A stretch of 64,000 bases of DNA, taken from assembly GCF_017591425.1 (NCBI RefSeq), contig NW_024465885.1, positions 45,937,001 through 46,001,000 on the forward strand. The letters run 5' to 3'. Of this stretch, positions 34,941 to 46,112 are shown one piece after another (position 1 is the first letter of the stretch; every line of letters begins with the position of its first letter). The notes below the pieces were generated by a model. It was not told where the DNA came from. It saw nothing but the letters and a program-made list of their open reading frames with translations, and made no database searches. The stretch comes from Ochotona curzoniae (Eukaryota; Chordata; Mammalia; Lagomorpha; Ochotonidae). The translations under genes were made by a program, and so were the position numbers.

Positions 34941-35419
34941 ACGGCGTGTGATTTATTGGCTTAAAATGATGCCTTTAGATTACTCCATTGCCCCAGAACA
35001 AGCAATGCCCAAGTCCCCACTCTCAGACACTGATCCTCCACTGCCTGTCGCCACCACCCTGGGTACACACAGCATGGCAAAGAGCACCCTGGATCCCTCA
35101 ATCAGCCCCTAACCAGAAAGAAGTGAAGCCATCGCCCATATCCAAAGTGTGGTGACATTCTTGATATCTTGTCCCATGAAGTCAGGCTTTGCCCATAAGT
35201 TACTGCCTCAAGCCCTATTGGAATTAGTGGCGATCCCAACAGCCTATAAGGGGAACTGCCACCATTAGAAAAGGATTCTTCTATTTTATAGAATAATGAA
35301 CTAAGCTTTTCAACTTCTGTCTTAACACGTAAAGCCAGAGGGAGTTCATTTAAGACTGAGTAACCAAAGTGAGAAAACTGCCATTTTCTTAACATGGTGT
35401 GCAGATGCTGACGTCACTT
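34941..35419. other. Unclassified DNA
   Basis: Minus-strand text at 35130-35390 has a repeat-like feel ('gcagttccccttataggctg') but was not assigned. Confidence 0.35.
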
Positions 35420-35760
35420 CCTTCAAACACGCATCCAGAGTGGGATTGCTGGAACACTGGGTTCTGCTTTTAACATCCTGAGGAATCTCCATGCTGTTTT
35501 CCATAATGACTGTGCTTGCATTTCTCACTGAGAATGGGAGTTTATTCTCCACGCACATACCGACACTTAGTCTCTTGCATAATTTTTGTAACAGACACCC
35601 CAAGAGGTGTGAGGCCACCTCATTATGGCCTTAGCATAACCCTAATCATTAGTGATCTTGAACAACCTGTCTTACACCTGTTAGCCATTTTCATATTTTC
35701 TTTGTAAACATTTCAATTCAGATTCTTTGTCCATTTTTTTTAATCTGATGATGTGTCTTC
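35420..35760 (-). mobile_element. Old L1 ORF2 fragment, minus strand
   Basis: The plus strand reads the reverse of an L1 ORF2 end: 'gtgggattgctggaacactg', 'ccatgctgttttccataatg', 'caagaggtgtgaggccac', 'cctaatcattagtgatcttg' and 'gattctttgtccattttt'. On the minus strand this is the zone between the 'FxxxDIxxANxHMKxC' and 'NPTLxxC' parts of ORF2. It has decayed. Confidence 0.85.
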
Positions 35761-36025
35761 CTTTATTTTTCACAAGTAAATACTTATTTAAAAAAAATAG
35801 AAGCAGAATTTGGCTCCAAAATCAGAAGCAGCCAACTAACTCGACATAGGAAATTTCCAGTGGGATAGAACAAAATCATCCTAAGTGTACAGAATCAGAT
35901 TTTTCTGCCTTACTTCAGTTTTGTACTATCAAAGATTCCATCTGCGGAACTCCTGGCTTGGAATTGTCTGTTTAGTGACCTCTTCCAAATATTTCTATGC
36001 CTCCGTTTACCCTTTTAGCAGCAAC
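35761..36025. other. Unclassified DNA
   Basis: Nothing recognised. Confidence 0.4.
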
Positions 36026-36045
36026 AAAAATCATATGGTCTTTTT
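36026..36045 (+). repeat. Left TSD of CSINE (degenerate)
   Basis: The 20 bp here match 36368-36387 in about 15 positions (core 'aatca', end 'cttttt'). Confidence 0.6.
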
Positions 36046-36367
36046 CTAACATTTATTTATTTTTATTGGAAAGGCAGATCAGATTTATGAAAAGAAGGGG
36101 AGACAGAGAGAAAAATCTTTCATCACTGATTCACTCCCCACATAGCCACAATGGCTGGAGCTGAGCTCATCCAAAGCTGGAAGCCAGGAGCTTCTTCTGG
36201 GGCTCCAACATGGGTACAGGGTCCCAAGGCTTTGGGCCATCCTCATCTGCTTTCCCATGCCAAAAGCAGAGAGTTGGATGGGAAGTGGAGCTGCCAAAAG
36301 TGGAACCCAAATGGAAATCAGCACTTGTAAGGTTAGGATTTAACCACTGAGCCATCACATTGGGCCC
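36046..36367 (-). mobile_element. CSINE, minus strand
   Basis: 'atttatttatttttattgga', 'aaaatctttcatcactgatt', 'gtcccaaggctttgggccat', 'agttggatgggaagtggagc' and the head end 'gagccatcacattgggccc' show a full-length copy. The degenerate TSDs indicate appreciable age. Confidence 0.92.
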
Positions 36368-36804
36368 AAGAATCACAATGCCTTTTTTGGAGCAGGACAG
36401 CCCTCTGATCATCAGAGTGGTTCCTCATGACAGTTGGGGTTCGTTCTAGCCCCCAGTCAGGGCTTCTTCAGCAACCTCATAATGTCAGGAAACCACACAT
36501 AGTCTTTAGCTTTTTGATAGACTTAGGAACACTCAGCATTCTAGGAAAGTGCACATTCCAACAATATTGTGCACATGACACTCTTCAGTTCCTGAAACAT
36601 TCCCTTATAGCCTCAGTTCCATCTTTTCCCAACAGGGATGATGTCATCATCCCCGAGGGGATGAACAGTGGCTTAGAGAGGCCGGAAATATCGTATTCCT
36701 TTTATGCATTCATCTCCGAAAGACATACAGTACAAAAAAGACTTAAACTGCAGTTCAGAAATCATAACTCCATAGTATAACTAGCATCTCTCAAAACTCC
36801 TTAG
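36368..36804. other. Unclassified DNA (starts with the right TSD of the CSINE)
   Basis: The first 20 bp are the partner of 36026-36045. The rest shows no recognised family. Confidence 0.4.
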
Positions 36805-37085
36805 TGAATGGAGGTTCAGCGTGGCAGTTACCATATCCACCACCTACATAGAAATGTGTGGGTTTCACACCAGACCGCAGCTGGCTCCTCTGTGATGCAT
36901 CAGTGGGGGACCAAGTGCTTGAATCCCTGCCACCCACACAGAAGACGCAGACTGGGGTTCCACTTTCTGGTTTTAACCCTGGAACAAGCCTGGTCATTGC
37001 AGCTTTTTTAGGCATGGGGGAATGGAACAATGAATGAGAAGTCTGTCTCTCACACACACTTAAAAAAAAGATACATTTTAATAAA
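36805..37085 (+). mobile_element. Old CSINE, plus strand
   Basis: 'aggttcagcgtggcagttac', 'gaccaagtgcttgaatccct', 'ttctggttttaaccctgg' and 'ctgtctctcacacacactta' then an A-run place it in the old subfamily. Confidence 0.8.
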
Positions 37086-37440
37086 TTTCTTAGGGTAATA
37101 TAATGAAAACAGGTGGAAACAAATCTGTGTAGACAATAACAGTCCACAGAGAGAGAATGAGGATTTGAAGCATTGGTGCTTCTCTAGGACCTGTCCTGGC
37201 TGGCACTTACATGGATGTGCTTATTGCAATTCATGAGTATGTATGAAAGATACTCACACTTTATTAAAGGCAGACATGGTCCAACAAAAGAAAAGTTTAC
37301 CAACCACCAAAAACATGAATTCAGAGTTCTGACACCCTTAGCTAAAGACACTGTGACATTGAGGTGAAGAACACCAACGGGGGAGACACCTGAAGTGTAT
37401 CCAGATCCCTCTTTCTCTTTCAATGTCATCTTAATTAAAT
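37086..37440. other. Unclassified DNA
   Basis: Nothing recognised; the MIR-like block follows. Confidence 0.4.
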
Positions 37441-37556
37441 AACAACTTCCTGGACCTCAATGTTATCTGGAAAATGGGTCTACTAGTGCTACCTGATGGA
37501 ATATCGGTGTTAGAATAACTGAGTTCATACGCGTAAAGCACCTTGAACAGTGTAAT
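37441..37556 (-). mobile_element. MIR fragment
   Basis: 'aacttcctggacctcaatgt', 'atctggaaaatgggtctact' and 'gcgtaaagcaccttgaacag' follow the reversed MIR order (compare 'cctcagtttcctcatctgtaaaatggg' in the family). Confidence 0.65.
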
Positions 37557-37591
37557 GCAACAGCATGTTTTACAGAAATGTTGCTGGTTTT

Positions 37592-37890
37592 TTTAAAAAA
37601 TTTATTTGCTTATTTGTTTGGGAGGCAGACAAAGTGCCCATCCACTAATTTTTTACAAAATGCCTTCAACAATTAGAACCAAGCCAGGCTGCAGATGGGT
37701 GCCAAAAACTCAGTCTAGGTCTCCTACAGGCATGAAAGGAAGCCAATTACTTGATCCATCACTGCTGCCTCTCAGGTGCCACATTAGCAGGAACCTAGAG
37801 TGAAGAGCTAGAGCCAGGTATCGAACCCAGGTACTCCAGAACAGGACCTGGATATCATGACTATTAAGCCAAAGGCTCACCTCTGTTGTC
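37592..37890 (-). mobile_element. Old CSINE, minus strand
   Basis: Tail 'aaaaaatttatttgcttatt', 'caagccaggctgcagatggg', 'gccacattagcaggaacct' and 'cgaacccaggtactcc' near the head mark a diverged old copy. Confidence 0.75.
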
Positions 37891-38414
37891 CTAATTATAG
37901 CTGAGCTCTCTCTGCTTTGTCTTTTCTCTGTTCAGATTCTGAAGATCGGAGGGGATCCACCAGAAGTTACCCTTCCCTAGCCCTCACTGTGGTGAGCAGC
38001 ACAGGCTGGCTGTTCCAAGTGTTGTGGTTAAAGTTGTGGAATCATTTACTTTCTTGTGGCATTTTGATACAGTTCAGAATTATTGATCTTGGTTTCTGGG
38101 AACAATATAGTTACATATCAGCCACTTTCAGACCAAATTTTGTTTTCTCCTACACAGAGAAGGTGAAGGGTCATAGTGTCCCACTCTTGACATAGAGGAA
38201 TGGCCAGCTTGGAGCCAGGAGCCCCAGGGGAATTGTTCCATCTCTGATGACCACCAGCATAAGAATCTTCAAAAAAGGAAATAAATTTTCTCATATAGGC
38301 CTGCGTTTCCCTTCTGGACAGTGGGAAATCTGAGTGAGTTGACCTCTCAAGTTCTTCCTGTATGGTTTTACCATTAATAATCATCTCAACAGCAACAGCA
38401 AGCGCAGTCTCCCC

Positions 38415-38580
38415 TTTAGCGTGTGCCAGGCGTAAGACAAGTGCGTGTGTCAAGCCAGTCCCCATGAAACAGGCATTCTCCTTACCCTCATCTCACATTT
38501 GGGAAGCTGAGGCACAGGCAGAACCCATCAGTGGTCATTGGTAGAATCAGTATTTCACCAGAACTTGTGCTTTTAACCAC
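38415..38580 (+). mobile_element. MIR fragment
   Basis: 'gtgtgccaggcgtaagacaa', 'ttaccctcatctcacatttg' and 'ggaagctgaggcacaggcag' match the MIR core; 'gtagaatcagtatttcacca' fits the following segment. Confidence 0.75.
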
Positions 38581-39886
38581 TCTGAGACACTCATATCTCC
38601 AAGTTCATTTTCATTTAAATGTTAAGAAACTAAGAGAGAGATATAAGCTACTCCGTGTATGTGTGCTGGTCTTGGCAGGCTCTGGCCTCTGGGACATCCT
38701 TAAAACAGCCCCCGCTTCTTCCTCTTAAGCAACTCAACACCGCTCTTTCCTGAGACACTGCTGAAACTTACATCAGCAGCTATCACTCTTGACTCCACGT
38801 GCAGCTCAATTCTGGGCTACTTGGGCCAGCTACAGTGTCTTGTATTGGTTCCTATTATTTTAAATGCCGTCTAATAAGGGATTAGCCTTTCAGATGATGG
38901 AATGTCTTCAGTCGACACACACGTTCTCGGTAGAGGTGCACAGAGTAGGGATCAATGGATATCGTCACATAAGAATACGACTGACATACACAGCATGAAA
39001 ATGATCTATTGGTTTGGTTGATAGCATAGGGGAGGGGAGATGAGAAGGCAGGGACACAGATACAGAAACTGGATGGAGAAAAACATAGCGAACCAACCAA
39101 GAGCCCAGGGAAAGAATGTGCTTGGGCAGGGAAGACAAGAGGAGGAAACAGGGAAGTGCTTTTTTTTTCTGCAATAGAATGTGAGATTCCAGCAAAGACA
39201 TGTGCCAGGTTCCTACGGCAACCTTCTAGAGAGCTCTGGGTTATTCCGGCCAGCTTCACAACAGGTACCTGGAGCAGTAACGCATCACTCACCACACCAT
39301 GTCCACATTTGCCTTCTTGAAATACGAATGACCTCGAAGGGCTCTGTCGTGTTGACCATGGCCAGGGGTTGGAATCCCATCAGACTCTGGGCTCATGCAA
39401 ACCCTTTAAGCTATGACAGTGACAAGACAACTTCTTGCTTTAACTCACTTCTGAATAGTGGTGGAATTGTGTCCTGGGGAAAGCAATCCATTTCAGTTGG
39501 AATCTAAACCCTGTGACTACAGAACAAGAAACTCACCAGGAGGCTGAGGTGTCTCTGATAGACAGGCCACTTTTGCAAGCAGCAACATCAAGTCCATCAG
39601 AACCTAACATGGAAAGAAATTACACAAGCGTCATGCCCCAACCCTGCTGCCTGGGAGGAAAGCTAATTTTCAGATTTAGAGCAGGAGCACATAGGTACAC
39701 AGGTGGAACTGCTTTTTGTGGCTCTATGTTGGAACCAACTTGTTAACAGCATCAAAAACACGTCTGAAACATCAAGATGTCTCTCTCTGTCACCTGCACT
39801 GCCTGGAAAAAGCCATCAAGCACACACGATGCAAGACTCTCACGGGAGTACAGGAGGAAAGTTCACACGTTCTGACAAAATGTTTA
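38581..39886. other. Unclassified DNA
   Basis: No repeats recognised. A 137-codon minus-strand frame at 38882-39295 has no domain and overlaps other open frames, so it was left out. Confidence 0.4.
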
Positions 39887-39899
39887 AAAACAAGGTTGT
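39887..39899 (+). repeat. Left TSD of U2 pseudogene
   Basis: 'aaaacaaggttgt' pairs with 'aaaaccaaggctgt' at 39934-39947 (one substitution, one inserted base). It is preceded by TTT, so the nick site is TTT/AAAA-like, the preferred target of the L1 endonuclease. Confidence 0.85.
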
Positions 39900-39934
39900 A
39901 TCACTTCTTCGCCTTTTGGCTAAGATCAAGTGTA
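39900..39934 (+). pseudogene. RNU2P: Truncated U2 snRNA retropseudogene
   Basis: The 35 bases match the 5' end of U2 snRNA in 32 positions, as recalled. The hallmark 'ccttttggctaagatcaa' is perfect. Mismatches are at U2 nucleotides 4, 10 and 11; the change at nucleotide 4 is a CpG-type decay. The copy stops at U2 nucleotide 34 or 35, just at the branch-site-pairing region, and has no poly(A). Target-site repeats directly flank it. It lacks a U2 promoter (no PSE/DSE visible nearby), the Sm site and stem-loops IIa-IV, so it cannot be functional. It represents L1-machinery copying of a snRNA. Confidence 0.9.
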
Positions 39935-39947
39935 AAACCAAGGCTGT
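39934..39947 (+). repeat. Right TSD of U2 pseudogene
   Basis: 'aaaaccaaggctgt' directly follows the U2-derived segment; the base at 39934 can belong to either. Confidence 0.85.
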
Positions 39948-40204
39948 GAAGTGAAACACCCGGCCACCTTGGAGAAGGGGGGCATTCTTAATGCACCAAG
40001 AACGGAAGGCAAATGTGCATAGCACCGGAGTATTTTGGCATCCACCGGCATGCTGCCTGCTGACTACTGCCTGTCACTATGGCCTCTGCACGACCAAAGG
40101 CTGTTCAGAGCAAGTCCCATCTGAGACTTACACACACGGTTAGATAAACTGCAGCAGACCTAGCACGTCCATCAACGTCCCTTGACTGGGGTTGGGGTAC
40201 CTAA
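39948..40204. other. Unclassified DNA
   Basis: Nothing recognised. Confidence 0.4.
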
Positions 40205-40466
40205 AGCCAACACCTGGCTGACATCCAATATGTTGTACACCTTCTGGCCCAACCCACTAATAGGCGAAAAGAAAGCAGCAAATGATGGTGCAAATCCTTG
40301 GGCCCACATACACACATGGGAGACCTGAAGGGAGATCCAGGCTTTGGGCTTCAGCCTGACCTGGCTCCAGCCATCGGGTCATTTGAGGAGTGAATCGAGC
40401 GGATCAAGAGGTAGAAGATCATTTCTCTCACTCTCTCTATCTACCTTTCAAATAAATAAATAATAG
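40205..40466 (+). mobile_element. Old CSINE, plus strand
   Basis: 'gaaagcagcaaatgatggtg', 'gcttcagcctgacctggctc', 'tcatttgaggagtgaatcg' and 'ctacctttcaaataaataa' fit the old subfamily; the head is eroded. Confidence 0.85.
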
Positions 40467-40811
40467 AACCCATTCTGTTGATCAACATTACAGGTAGCAA
40501 GTGGCAAGAGAGTAATACCACCAAAAGAATTGGGAATTAGCAAGTAAAAACCCTGAAACATCATGAATAACTGTTTCCCAGAGATATTCAGGGAGATCAT
40601 GCTGTAGTTTTCTACAAAAAAAAAAAAATTACTTGCTAATCTTAAATACTTACCTCAGGATCTGCTTCTGGTGGAAAACTTGAACCTGATGTGTGCTTAA
40701 CCCCCATTCCCCAGCACACATATGAACACAACTCCTGAAAGATTTTAGATTTCACAACAGGTTTCATTAACATTATTTTACTTTACTCTTGGTCTTATGG
40801 TTCCATGTTAT
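40467..40811. other. Unclassified DNA
   Basis: Contains an A-run at 40615-40628; otherwise nothing recognised. Confidence 0.4.
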
Positions 40812-40824
40812 AAGTAAATCAGTC
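40812..40824 (+). repeat. Left TSD of CSINE
   Basis: 'aagtaaatcagtc' matches 'aagcaaatcagtc' at 41155-41167 in 12 of 13 positions. Confidence 0.9.
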
Positions 40825-41154
40825 GGGCCCGGCAGTATGGCCTAGCGACTAAAGTCCTCGCCTTGAACGCGCCAAGATCCCATGTGGGCGCTGGTTCTAA
40901 TCCTGGCAGCTCCACTTCCCATCCAGCTCCCTGCCTGTGGCCTGGGAAAGCAGTTGAGGATGGCCCAAAGCCTTGGAACCCTGCACCCACGTGGGAGACC
41001 TGGAGGAAGCTCCTGGTTCTCAGCTTCGGATCGCACAGCCCCAGCCATTGCGGTCACCTGGGGAGTGAACCATTGGACGGAAGATCTTCCTCTCTGCCTC
41101 TCCTCCTCTCTGTATATCTGACTTTGTAATACAAATAAATAAATCTTTTTTAAA
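40825..41154 (+). mobile_element. Full-length young CSINE with TSDs
   Basis: It starts exactly after the TSD with 'gggcccggcagtatggccta' and keeps the whole body: 'gatcccatgtgggcgctggt', 'gcctgtggcctgggaaagca', 'ccacgtgggagacctggagg' and 'tatatctgactttgtaatac', then an AAATAAATAAATC tail. The 12/13 TSD shows a recent insertion. Confidence 0.97.
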
Positions 41155-41167
41155 AAGCAAATCAGTC
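41155..41167 (+). repeat. Right TSD of CSINE
   Basis: Partner of 40812-40824. Confidence 0.9.
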
Positions 41168-41391
41168 ACAGAGAGAATAACAGATCACCAAAAGTCAGAG
41201 GGTAGACTAAAAAAAAAAATCTATCAGCTCCTTCAAATGCTTCTGTGGTTTCTACTCACTGTTTCCAAGAGTAAGTGTGTCTAGGTGAAAGCCAAAATTT
41301 CTGTAACACGAAGAAACAATGGTTAGAATGAATCATTGCCTACCCATTAGCATCTGCTAGTAAATGCTCCAGACAGTAGGTGCTTTATAAA

Positions 41392-41408
41392 TAGATGATG
41401 ATAGATGG

Positions 41409-41440
<32 letters not shown>

Positions 41441-41712
41441 GTGGATGGATGGATGGATGGATGGATGGATGGATGGGTGGATAAGTGATGGATGGGTGAG
41501 TGGGTGGATCAATGGGTGGACAGGTGGACAGGTGGATGAATGGGTGGATGGGTAATGGATGGATGGATGGGTGGGTGGATGAATGGGTATATGGGTGGAT
41601 GAGTGGATAGGTGGATGGATGATGGGTGGATGGATGATGGGTGGATGGATGATGGGTGGATGGGTGGGTAGATGGGTGAATGAATGGGCAGATGAATGGA
41701 TGGATGGGTGAC
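41392..41712 (+). repeat. GGAT/GGGT minisatellite with higher-order units
   Basis: About 320 bp of GATG units. Pure GGAT runs (41405-41473) grade into variant units GGGT, GAAT and GAGT, and then into a 15-bp higher-order unit 'gatgatgggtggatg' repeated about three times at 41625-41672. Minus-strand His-Pro-Ser-Ile frames are an artefact of the repeat. Confidence 0.97.
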
Positions 41713-41989
41713 CATCAGCAGTCTGCAGTGTCTGCCTGTGCCTGAACAGGAACAAGATTGGAGTTACAAACACATATTACAGGTAACTTTTGATTACTTC
41801 AGTGCCTATTTGTGAGCACTAAAGACATCTGAGGTAATGTGTATGAGAAAATCATCATTAATGTATCAAATCAGAAGAAAATCTGAGGGTGAGTGTCAAT
41901 CAGTCACCAGTGGCTGGGCTAGTTCCTATGTTTTAGGGAACACAAAAACTACTTGGGAAACTTGGTGACTTTCAGGGAGCAGTTAGTTC
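41713..41989. other. Unclassified DNA
   Basis: Nothing recognised. Confidence 0.4.
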
Positions 41990-42238
41990 CCAGGGGCTGA
42001 GTTGTCCACAGCCCATATCAAAGTGGCTGGGCAACACTTGCATCTCTGACTCCTGACTCCTAACTGCTTTTACTGCAGACCGTAGAAGGTAGAACTGATG
42101 ACTGATGCAGTCGTTTCTGCCTCCTAGCTCCCAGGCATTCGGTTGGTGAGTGAAGCAGCAGATGGGAATTGTCCTGGTCCATTGGTCTTTCCTACCTCTG
42201 TCTTCCTACCTCTCAAATAAATAAATGTAGTTTTTAAA
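41990..42238 (+). mobile_element. Old CSINE fragment, plus strand
   Basis: 'cttgcatctctgactcctga', 'ttggtgagtgaagcagcaga' and 'ctacctctcaaataaataaa' mark the right half; the head is barely recognisable. Confidence 0.7.
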
Positions 42239-42834
42239 GAGTACTGACTTCCCACCCTATTAAAACAGGGTACAGTACTCTAATCAAGAGGGACGTTCTG
42301 AGCTAGATATGAACAGTCTTCCACACAGGGCCTATTTCTTCTCTAATTTATTATCAGGATTTGCTTACTATGTTAGCATCACAGACACACAGGTATCATG
42401 AAGAAATCAGTTCACACTCACCCTGAATGTACAATTGTGTGAAAAGTAAAATCAAGGTCTTTGAGTGGGAGGGGAAGTTAAGGATCAAGAAAGGCCAAGA
42501 GAAAACATGTAACCACAGATCCAATGCATCAGTCTCTTAGGTTACAGCAGGTAGAATGTTTGTCTGGCTTTTGCTTGAATGCTTCCTGCCCTGGGGGGCT
42601 CTCTGCCACTGGTAACTGTTCATTCATTTTTGAATAGTTTGGTCACAAAGCTTTTAAGAGTTCCAACTCCATTTGCTGGGTCTAACCCTCACATAGAATG
42701 ATAGCTAATAGGATATTCAGAAACAAATGGCATGTGTACTCTGATACAAGCATGCTCCGTATTCCTACAGGTATCTATGCTATAGAGTGTGGTAACCCTT
42801 GAACTAATCTTTGTTTATCAATGTTTCTTGCAGA
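42239..42834. other. Unclassified DNA
   Basis: No family recognised before the CR1/L3-like block. Confidence 0.4.
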
Positions 42835-43110
42835 ATGTAGTATTAAATGCATCCTTCCAGCTGTGGTCTAATCAAAGAAGGAGGGAGGGTTTATCACACC
42901 CTTTATTGCAGACAACCTACCTCCGTTATTGCCTTCTGAAATTACATTAGCTGATCTGGTAGCCACATCCTATTGAACTAAAACTCAATTAAAATCCCAA
43001 AGTCTTTTTTCACTGGAAGCCTCTCTGTATGTGGCCATTGATCTGGTTATCAGCACTCTGAATAAAGCCATTCAACCATGTTGTGAATTACATAACTTTC
43101 CAGCCTACAT
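42835..43110 (-). mobile_element. CR1/L3-type LINE 3' region, minus strand
   Basis: In plus orientation the landmarks are 'ccagctgtggtctaatcaaa', 'gagggtttatcacaccct', 'aaattacattagctgatctg', 'gtagccacatcctattgaac' and 'cccaaagtcttttttcact'. These run in the same order as the reversed CR1/L3 downstream part that usually reads 'ccagatgtggtctgacc' through 'cccaagtctttttcac'. It is very old, with no frame left. Confidence 0.6.
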
Positions 43111-43799
43111 TTTGGCATTTCTCCACTTGCTCTGCCTCCCTCCGCTCCCTGGGTCTGAGCAGAGTACAACCCTCTCATTCCTGCCTTTCAAGGAACCTAC
43201 CTGAGATCTGGTCAGACCCTCCTACAGTTACAGTAGATCACACTTGATTTCCAAACAAAGGACCTGTACCATTGTTCTTGTCAGGAAGCTTTACAGAGAA
43301 AGAGAAAAACGCAGGCTTTTCGCAGCATATCGAAAGGACGGAGACATTTTCTATCCAGTTTGAGATTCTGCTATTTTAAAAACCCATTTTAATACATTCA
43401 GTTATGCTGACTGCTGCCCATTCCTTTTAGGTCTGGTTTTGGCTTTATTTCTTTCACTTTCAAAACAGTTTTATTATTTTATTTGGTTTTATTTTTTCTT
43501 TATTCCTACATTTTCCTTTGTTTTTATTCCTCTTTATCCATTTTTGTGTACTCTGAGAATCGTATGTAATACTTCTAGATTTTATTAAGAGTTTTAAGTG
43601 TCGCACCATTTTTTATATTAAGTGAAAAACTAGCTCCACTCTTCCCCAAGGTAAGCATCATAGATCGCTTTCACTTTCCAGATTTCTCCTTTTCTGTCAT
43701 CTGTGATACTGCTGCTTAGTGTTTTCATTTCTTTGCAATGTAATAGACCTACAAATGTATTGAGAGTAGTAATAATCTCACAGATTATCAAACTATTTT
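43111..43799. other. Unclassified DNA with T-rich block
   Basis: A strongly T-rich tract lies at 43435-43545; otherwise nothing recognised. Confidence 0.45.
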
Positions 43800-44065
43800 T
43801 CCTGATGTACTTAAGAGAGGGGGTAGAGACAGAGAGAACCCTCCCACTTCCTGGCTCATTCTTCACGTGGTCACAATACTTGGAGCTGATACTGGGAACT
43901 AGGAAGCCAACTCATGTTTTCCCAGTGGATGGCAGGAATCCCATAACATGCATGAGTCATCATCACTGCTTCCCAGGGTCCACACTGGCAGAAAGCTGCA
44001 AGCAGGATGCAGTACAGGAACTGAGCCCACGCACTCCAATGCTGTCCTCAGACATTGTAGTCTGT
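43800..44065 (-). mobile_element. Old CSINE, minus strand
   Basis: 'agagggggtagagacagaga', 'cacttcctggctcattcttc', 'cactggcagaaagctgcaag' and 'ggaactgagcccacgcactc' form a diverged minus-strand copy of the old type. The long plus-strand ORF crossing it is read-through. Confidence 0.7.
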
Positions 44066-46065
44066 AAGCTAAATGCCATCAGCCTGACAACTGCAGACTT
44101 CAGGATGCTAGCAGCCCAATGGGCAGGTCAGTCCGAGTATGAAGGCCTTTACGTACTGGAGTTCTAAAGTCCCAGAGCCAGAGATCCTAGACTTGCAACA
44201 TCTAAGTGCAGGAAAAAAGAGGTGTACTCCAGCCTCATTTTTGGCAGGCTTTGTTCTATGGCTCCCCAGTGACTCAATGGTGCCTGCCCACTCGAAGGGT
44301 GGATCTTTTCCACTTAGTCCACTGAAACTCACATACCAAGCTTCAGGTATTCCTTCACATAGTCTAGTTAGTCCCTAAAATTACCCATCACAAATGTGAA
44401 GCTGAAGTCTGCTTTATGTTTCTAAATTTGAAAATAGTATGCAATGATTTCTCTGATGTATGCTATTGCAATTAGAACTCTGGTGCCAGTTGGATTGTCA
44501 TTACATTTTAGATGCCCTCTTTAGAGACTTGCACTTCATCTTTCTTATTCCATGGCTTCATTACAAGGGATAAAGTTAGGTAGGTGCTGCTGGGTGAAGC
44601 TCTGCATCCTCCTCGGGCGTCAGAACTGCTGCAAATTGTCCCAGTGATTTCCAATTGTAGAAAGTCTTCCACCACTGATTTTTAAAATCTTCCCATCTGC
44701 TCCATGATTTCTTTCTGAAACTCCTATATTTTAGAGCTTTTCATTTTAAGTTCACTGTCCCAATTTATGTTACGTATTTTTCATCCCTGACTTGTCTTCA
44801 AAGAGTCTTCATCTTCAGAATGGCATTTCTTCAGCTACATTGGCGTGTTTTCTTTCTTAGCTCCGTATTCTCTTCTCCCTTGTATTATAAAATCAGTTGT
44901 TTGGTAGCTTCACCCATCTATATCATACAGATTTTCTGGTTCTTTAGACAAAACTCTTCTCCATGGTTTTTATTTGTTTGCTTGTTTTTAGGAATGTTTG
45001 CATGTGTTGCCTCTGTTGGCTACGTCTCTTGTGAAATAAATGGTTATAGTTCCCTGAGGCACCTGAGAATGTAAGCGCTTGCACAGTGGATGGGATGAAT
45101 TTCTCTTTAGAATGTGTTGGTTCATGAAGAAATTTCACCTTCACGTTCTGGCTTAAGCTGTGATGGTAATTCTATGCCTGACTTTGGCTTCTGCAGGTGC
45201 ATGGTATCTACCAAATCCAGGCAGATCTGTAAGTTCATTTCTGTGCAAGACTTGTTCTTGACATGAGCCTTGGCTGTGTGCACTTAGTCTCTAACTCAGG
45301 GTCTATGCAAGCTAGTGCATTTTGATTTCTCCAAAGGGCCTCTTTTTCTACCCATGATCCAGAGAGCAAAGCTCATGCCTGGGCTTGGTAGGTGGAGCTT
45401 TCAGTCCCTGTATCAGTGACAAGACAGGCCTTGTTGCTGGGAGCCCAGGCCCACCTGCTGCCATCTCAGGACTTTGCAGCCTGATCCCACCCCACCCCAC
45501 CTCGCTGCACGTGTAGCCCAGGCTCCCCGTGCTCACTCTCATCCAGAGCTGCAGGCCTTCTCATTTCTAACACTTGCAAATTGCCACCTAGAGAACATTC
45601 CTCCCAACTCTTGGACTCATGGGTGTATTTTCATGTTTTCTTATTCTTTTTTTAGTAGAAAGTAAGTACCACAATTAACTAGGGCCATCTTGGTCAGAAG
45701 TCCAAAGAAACTTTGGAATCTGAAAGGAACTGGGCAGTGCTTTTCCCTAGGACTTGAGTTGGGAACTTTCCAGCTGTGCTGACATCTCTAGCTCCAACTG
45801 CAACAGGAGCAAGTAAGTATCTTCAGAGCAGGCAAAGCAAACACACCTGGTAGGACAAGGGCCTGAACTCCCAGGGTGCCATGAAAACCAGTTTCATTCA
45901 TTCAGTGGACACTGATACAGAACCCATCCAGTAAAAGGGAAGTTTTTATCCCCCCAAGTTCCCAGTCCCAAAGGGAAATGGCTCATAGTAGAGGAAGTAC
46001 AGTCTTTCTTGGAAATATAATTTTGAAATAGGATTCTGCTGGCAGCTCCTCATGATGCTGAGCAG
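44066..46065. other. Unclassified DNA
   Basis: No repeats recognised over 2 kb. Small ORFs on both strands have no domain. The stretch is bounded by the TG microsatellite. Confidence 0.4.

Positions 46066-46109
<44 letters not shown>
46066..46109 (+). repeat. (TG)n microsatellite
   Basis: About 22 uninterrupted TG units. Confidence 0.98.

Positions 46110-46112
<3 letters not shown>

Noticed and set aside
38882..39295. 137-codon minus-strand open frame
   Set aside because: Overlaps another open frame in the same strand, has no domain and no RNY-type bias.
40825..40900. Possible tRNA gene in the CSINE head
   Set aside because: Only the A- and B-box order is kept; there is no cloverleaf and the sequence continues as a SINE.
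41357..41773. 138-codon minus-strand frame rich in His-Pro-Ser-Ile
   Set aside because: It is the translation of the GGAT-type minisatellite.
43703..44167. 154-codon plus-strand open frame
   Set aside because: It passes through a diverged CSINE at 43800-44065; no domain is present.
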